A DNA stretch of 33,070 nucleotides, from assembly GCA_945901565.1 (NCBI GenBank), contig CAMDLG010000006.1:1-33070 (forward strand), given 5' to 3'. Under the pieces are notes generated by a model that was not told the origin of the DNA, ran no database searches, and saw only the letters and a list, made by a program, of their open reading frames with translations. Source of the stretch: Bifidobacterium breve (GTDB lineage: Bacteria; Actinomycetota; Thermoleophilia; Solirubrobacterales; Solirubrobacteraceae). Shown in pieces: positions 30,175 to 33,070 of the stretch; the stretch's first letter is position 1, and every line of letters begins with the position of its first letter. The position numbers were made by a program, and so were the translations under genes.

Positions 30175-30591
30175 GTGTCACGTCGCAGCGAGCAGCGCCG
30201 TGATGCAGCCTTCATCCTTTATGAGGCTGAGATCGCGGGCGCACCGGTCAGCGACCTGCTCGAGCGCGGCGCTGGCTCGCTGACGCGTTCGCTCGTTCAT
30301 GCAGCCGACGACCGCAGCGAGCAGTTAGACGAGATAATCGGCAGATACGCGATCGATTGGCGGGTCGAGCGAATCGCGATGCTTGAGCGCTGCATCATGC
30401 GCGTCGCATTAGTCGAGATGTTGTATCCCGACGCGGTCCCGTCGGATAGCCCAATCCCGCCCGCCGGCGCGATCGACGCGGCCGTCGAAGTGTCGAAGGA
30501 ATACTGCGGCGCGCAGTCTCCCGCCTTCATCAATGGAATACTCAACGCCGCAATGGTCGAGATCGAGGAGAGCGAGCCCGCAGATGAGTGA
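30175..30591 (+). CDS. nusB: Transcription antitermination factor NusB
   Basis: 138 residues. NusB with S10 (NusE) binds boxA in rRNA leaders. The all-helical pattern is intact: SRRSEQRRDAAFILYEAE at the start, WRVERIAMLERCIMRVALVEML in the middle and AIDAAVEVSKEYCGAQSPAFINGIL at the end (positions about 95-122, quoted in part). GTG 30175. It follows efp as in many Firmicutes and actinobacteria and overlaps the next gene by 8 bp. Confidence 0.95.
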   Translation: MSRRSEQRRDAAFILYEAEIAGAPVSDLLERGAGSLTRSLVHAADDRSEQLDEIIGRYAIDWRVERIAMLERCIMRVALVEMLYPDAVPSDSPIPPAGAIDAAVEVSKEYCGAQSPAFINGILNAAMVEIEESEPADE

Positions 30592-30796
30592 CTTGGATAC
30601 GTCAGCAATCGATTCGTTGGTCGAGCGTCTCGAACGAGCCGCTCAGCAGCTCCGCGGAGGCGACCTTTCGAGCGATGCCGCTGCTTCCTTGGTAGAGGAC
30701 TGCGCCGCAATTGCGGGCCAGGCGTCAGCTGAGCTGGATCGCCTTGCTAGGGAGACTCCCGCCGAGCCACCGCCTGGGCAGGACACGCTGCTGTGA
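30584..30796 (+). CDS. Small helical protein, XseB-like (exonuclease VII small subunit candidate)
   Basis: 70 residues from ATG 30584 (MSDLDTSAID), overlapping nusB by 8 bp and ispA by 4 bp (GTGA). The body is a helical hairpin: LVERLERAAQQLRGGDLSSD, then LVEDCAAIAGQASAELDRLAR, resembling XseB (…L..GDL..EEAL…). In many bacteria xseB sits directly before ispA, the position seen here. XseA, the required partner, is not in the window. Similarity is in pattern rather than strong identity, so the call is tentative; the gene itself is well supported by its coupling on both sides. Confidence 0.6.
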   Translation: MSDLDTSAIDSLVERLERAAQQLRGGDLSSDAAASLVEDCAAIAGQASAELDRLARETPAEPPPGQDTLL

Positions 30797-31665
30797 GCTA
30801 CCCGGACGAGCTGCGCGAGCAGGTCGAGGAGTACCTCCAGCAGCTCCGCTTCAGCGAAGGGCCTGCGACGGAGGGGATTGAAGAGGCAATGCTCTACTCG
30901 CTCCTTGCGGGAGGTAAGCGGATTAGACCTGTGCTCGCTCTCGCGACCGCCGGAGCGCTAGGTGTTGAGCCGCAGAGCGTGTTACCTCTTGCTGCGGCGC
31001 TGGAGATGATCCACAGCTATTCGCTAATCCACGATGACCTACCGGCGATGGACGACGACGAATTGCGGCGTGGCAAGCCGTCATGTCACGTCGCATTCGG
31101 TGAGGATGTCGCGATCCTCGCTGGAGACGCGCTCTATGCCGAGGCTTTCAGGCTGGTCTTAACCAAGCAAGAAGCTGAGCCGCTGCGCTTGCTCGCCGCG
31201 GCCGGCGAACTGGCCGCGGCGACCGGTGTCAACGGCATGGTCGGAGGCCAGTACATCGACGTCGAGGGGGTCTCCGTGGCTGGGCCTGAAGGTCTCCGCG
31301 AACTTCACTCACGCAAGACCGGGAAGTTGATCAACGCTTCGGTCGAGTCGGTCTGCTTGCTCGAAGGTGTAGATGAGGAGAGGCTCGTCAACTTCCGTGC
31401 ATTTGCGGTCGAGCTGGGGGTCCTCTTCCAGATCGTCGACGACATTCTCGACGTGACCGGCTCGGATCAGGAGTTAGGAAAGCCATCCGGAAGCGATCAG
31501 CGACAGGGAAAGCGCACCTACGTCAGCGAGTTTGGACTGGAAGAGGCAACGGCGCTCGCCGGCGTGTCGCATCAGCAGGCTCGGGAGGCGCTCGCGAAGG
31601 CTGCGCCATCTGGCGCCCCGCAACTTGAGCAGATCACCGACTTCATCGCGAAGCGCGAAAGCTAA
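30793..31665 (+). CDS. ispA: Short-chain polyprenyl diphosphate synthase (farnesyl/geranylgeranyl)
   Basis: 290 residues. Condenses isopentenyl diphosphate with allylic diphosphates to C15 or C20. First aspartate-rich motif DDLPAMDD (81-88, the bacterial DDx4D form) and second DDILD (216-220). LLAGGKRIRP near residue 38 and RRGKPSCH after the first motif are conserved. Tyr76-Ser77 before the first motif match E. coli IspA, hinting at farnesyl diphosphate, but product length is uncertain. GTG 30793 overlaps the preceding stop. It is convergent with the acyltransferase, sharing a hairpin over the stop. Confidence 0.93.
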   Translation: MSYPDELREQVEEYLQQLRFSEGPATEGIEEAMLYSLLAGGKRIRPVLALATAGALGVEPQSVLPLAAALEMIHSYSLIHDDLPAMDDDELRRGKPSCHVAFGEDVAILAGDALYAEAFRLVLTKQEAEPLRLLAAAGELAAATGVNGMVGGQYIDVEGVSVAGPEGLRELHSRKTGKLINASVESVCLLEGVDEERLVNFRAFAVELGVLFQIVDDILDVTGSDQELGKPSGSDQRQGKRTYVSEFGLEEATALAGVSHQQAREALAKAAPSGAPQLEQITDFIAKRES

Positions 31666-31701
31666 GCCGCCTATCTGCGGACCGGGCGTCAGCGGCTAAG
31701 C
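31661..31701. terminator. Bidirectional hairpin between ispA and the acyltransferase
   Basis: GCTAAGCCGC (31661-31670) and GCGGCTAAGC (31692-31701) pair over 9 of 10 positions with a 21-nt loop, spanning both convergent stop codons. The loop is long and there is no U-tract, so strength is uncertain, but placement suits transcription ending from both sides. Confidence 0.45.
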
Positions 31702-33070
31702 CACTGGCCGCGGTCTAAAGCGCGCAGCAGGTATGGCGCCAGCGTGCGGCTCCAAAGTTCGGTCACGTGGTGTTCGTCGGAGTGCACTAGGACGCCGCCG
31801 ACAACCTCGTAACAGAGCCTGCTGCTGCAGTAGAAGGGGGTTAGGTCGACGACACCGATGTTCGGACGATTGAGTTCAAGCGCAGCGACCGCTGCTGGAT
31901 CTGGAATCAGCGCGGCTGAGCGCTTGCGTGCGCAGGCTGGGCCAGCCGGCTTGGAAGCGGAGACAGCCCGTTCAACGCAGTCGAGAGTGTCTGCGGCGGC
32001 ACGTGGGTTATCGCGCAGCACGACGATGTGTTTGATCGACGGCGGGAACTTGTCGAATCCGGCTTTGTAGCCAGCGACCTGTTCGCGGAAGTTGCTCGGG
32101 TCTTTACCTGTGCCGCTCGATTGGGCGATGAACACTGTGTCGATCTGCGGATGTTTCGCGAGCCAGATTGGCAGCTGACGCTTCCATGTGCCGCACCCTT
32201 TTCGCTCCTGGGCTTTGCCTTTGGCAAACGGGCTGAACGGGCAGCTTCGTCGCACGATTGAGGTGATTCGCCAACCCTGCTGCAGGGCAGCCAAGTTGAG
32301 CCCAGGTCGCCAGCGCCGCGCGTGGCTGTCGCCGATCGAGACGATCTGCCGCTTGGCGCGCTCGGCAGGTACGCCGAAGGTACAGAGCTCGAGCATCCCA
32401 ACGATCTTCAGTCCGCCCTGACAGAGAGGGCTGCGGTTGGCCTCTGTGCCGTCATGCGGCGTCACTAGCTCACGCGCAGTGGCCGGAGACGGCGACACGG
32501 ATAGACGCAGCCGCGGATTGATGCATGGTTGATTTTCTGGATCGCGCGACGCTGCTCCTAAGCAGCGTTCACCATGGGCCAGCAGCCTCGCAGTGAGTGC
32601 CCTGTCCGCGGCTTGGCGGTCGCGGAGCACGCTCAGGCCGACAAAGCTTGCAAGTAGCACGATCGCAGTTGCAGCGAGCGCGAAAACGAAGGTCTTGAGT
32701 GGACGGCGCCCGGCCAAGAGTGGGCCCGAGCGCAGTGGGTCCTCAACCAAGCGCTTAGTGAGGCCAGCGAGCACCAATGTCAGCCCAATCAGAATGACCT
32801 TAATCGGTGCGGTCAGGTCTCTAACGAGCACAAATGGCGTGAGAATCAGCAGCGGCCAGTGCCAGAGGTAGATTGAATAGGAACAGTCACCGACCCATTG
32901 AACGGGCCGCAATTTCATCCAGCCGACGGGCGCCCAGCGCAGCAGCGGCGCGCCCGCCCAGATGACGGCCAGCGTGCCGAGTATCGGCAGCAGCGCCGCG
33001 GCCCCGGGGAAGGGCGTATCTGGCGTGTAGAAAAACGATGCGACGAGGATCGCCGCAATGCCAATCCATG
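31689..33070 (-). CDS. Acyltransferase-3 / SGNH membrane protein (5' end outside window)
   Basis: About 459 visible residues; the N-terminus lies beyond the window edge because the frame stays open to 33070 (SFFYTPDTPFPG, LLPILGTLAVIWAG). The visible first part is the end of an acyltransferase-3 (OafA-like) membrane domain with SYSIYLWHWPLL and VEDPLR. After a last membrane helix comes an extracytoplasmic SGNH hydrolase-like domain: block I IVSIGDSHARR and the C-terminal SDEHHVT (Asp/His). Such proteins O-acetylate or acylate cell-surface sugars. Several Cys (CLGAAS, CTFGV, CPFSPF, CGTW) suggest disulfides outside. An internal ATG at 32918 is not the true start. Confidence 0.9.
   Translation of the reverse strand, partial: WIGIAAILVASFFYTPDTPFPGAAALLPILGTLAVIWAGAPLLRWAPVGWMKLRPVQWVGDCSYSIYLWHWPLLILTPFVLVRDLTAPIKVILIGLTLVLAGLTKRLVEDPLRSGPLLAGRRPLKTFVFALAATAIVLLASFVGLSVLRDRQAADRALTARLLAHGERCLGAASRDPENQPCINPRLRLSVSPSPATARELVTPHDGTEANRSPLCQGGLKIVGMLELCTFGVPAERAKRQIVSIGDSHARRWRPGLNLAALQQGWRITSIVRRSCPFSPFAKGKAQERKGCGTWKRQLPIWLAKHPQIDTVFIAQSSGTGKDPSNFREQVAGYKAGFDKFPPSIKHIVVLRDNPRAAADTLDCVERAVSASKPAGPACARKRSAALIPDPAAVAALELNRPNIGVVDLTPFYCSSRLCYEVVGGVLVHSDEHHVTELWSRTLAPYLLRALDRGQWLSR

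Noticed and set aside
1-33070. tRNA, rRNA, CRISPR array, riboswitch, transposase
   Set aside because: No cloverleaf-like sequence, repeat-spacer series, transposase motif or recognisable riboswitch core was seen by reading; a covariance-model search would be the decisive check.

Overview
The window reads as a chromosomal segment of a high-GC actinomycete-like bacterium. The gene order yceD-rpmF-plsX-acpP-rnc-smc, then rpsP-khpA-rimM-trmD-rplS-lepB-rnhB-yraN-comM-dprA, is the standard actinobacterial housekeeping order. Protein style (long-chain acyl-CoA ligase, EF-P with a PGKG loop, alanine/glutamate-rich tails) suggests a deep-branching class such as Thermoleophilia. That placement is inference; no rRNA is present to confirm it.

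Layout. 1-483 (minus): end-truncated coiled-coil protein of unknown function. 549-2171: fatty-acyl-CoA ligase. 2176-8117: ribosome/lipid/chromosome run (yceD, L32, plsX, acpP, RNase III, SMC). 8135-11687: NfeD-like membrane protein, S16, KhpA, RimM, TrmD, L19 with a long acidic tail, and signal peptidase I. 11581-15517: RNase HII, YraN (minus), ComM and DprA. 15620-17890: ilvD and a HAD nucleotidase. 17987-19024: secreted L,D-transpeptidase. 19028-21426: small minus-strand ORF, Xer-type recombinase, unknown CxxC protein and RNase HI-like protein. 21454-23593 (minus): amidase and BioY. 23711-25665: orphan branched-chain amino-acid-type binding lipoprotein, convergent with a ZIP metal transporter. 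25.74-29.6 kb: inserted segment (see below). 29599-31665: efp, nusB, an XseB-like small protein and a farnesyl/geranylgeranyl diphosphate synthase. 31689-33070 (minus): acyltransferase-3/SGNH protein cut by the window edge.

The most unusual region is about 25.74-29.6 kb. The divergent zip/efp promoter junction occurs twice, about 3855 bp apart in direct orientation. The left copy has an intact zip and an efp cut after about seven codons. The right copy has a zip cut after about thirty codons and an intact efp. This is the pattern left by single-crossover integration, or tandem duplication, at that junction. Between the copies lie a short secreted pentapeptide-repeat protein, a visibly more GC-rich wax-ester-synthase/DGAT-type acyltransferase fused to a C-terminal cyclic-nucleotide-binding domain, and a convergent 14-TM DHA2-family exporter. 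The two large genes overlap at their ends. A cyclic-nucleotide-gated neutral-lipid acyltransferase paired with an exporter is the best candidate here for an undescribed small system.

Other themes. (1) Many genes have a TANNNT -10 hexamer ending only 6-10 nt before the start codon, which predicts leaderless mRNAs. (2) Three housekeeping nucleic-acid genes (rnc, rnhB, yraN) lack a normal start codon where the protein should begin. rnc follows acpP in the same frame after a single TGA. (3) RNase III lacks two of the four canonical metal-binding acidic residues, and TrmD has a Glu at the catalytic-Asp position. No tRNA, rRNA, CRISPR array, transposase or phage gene was seen.
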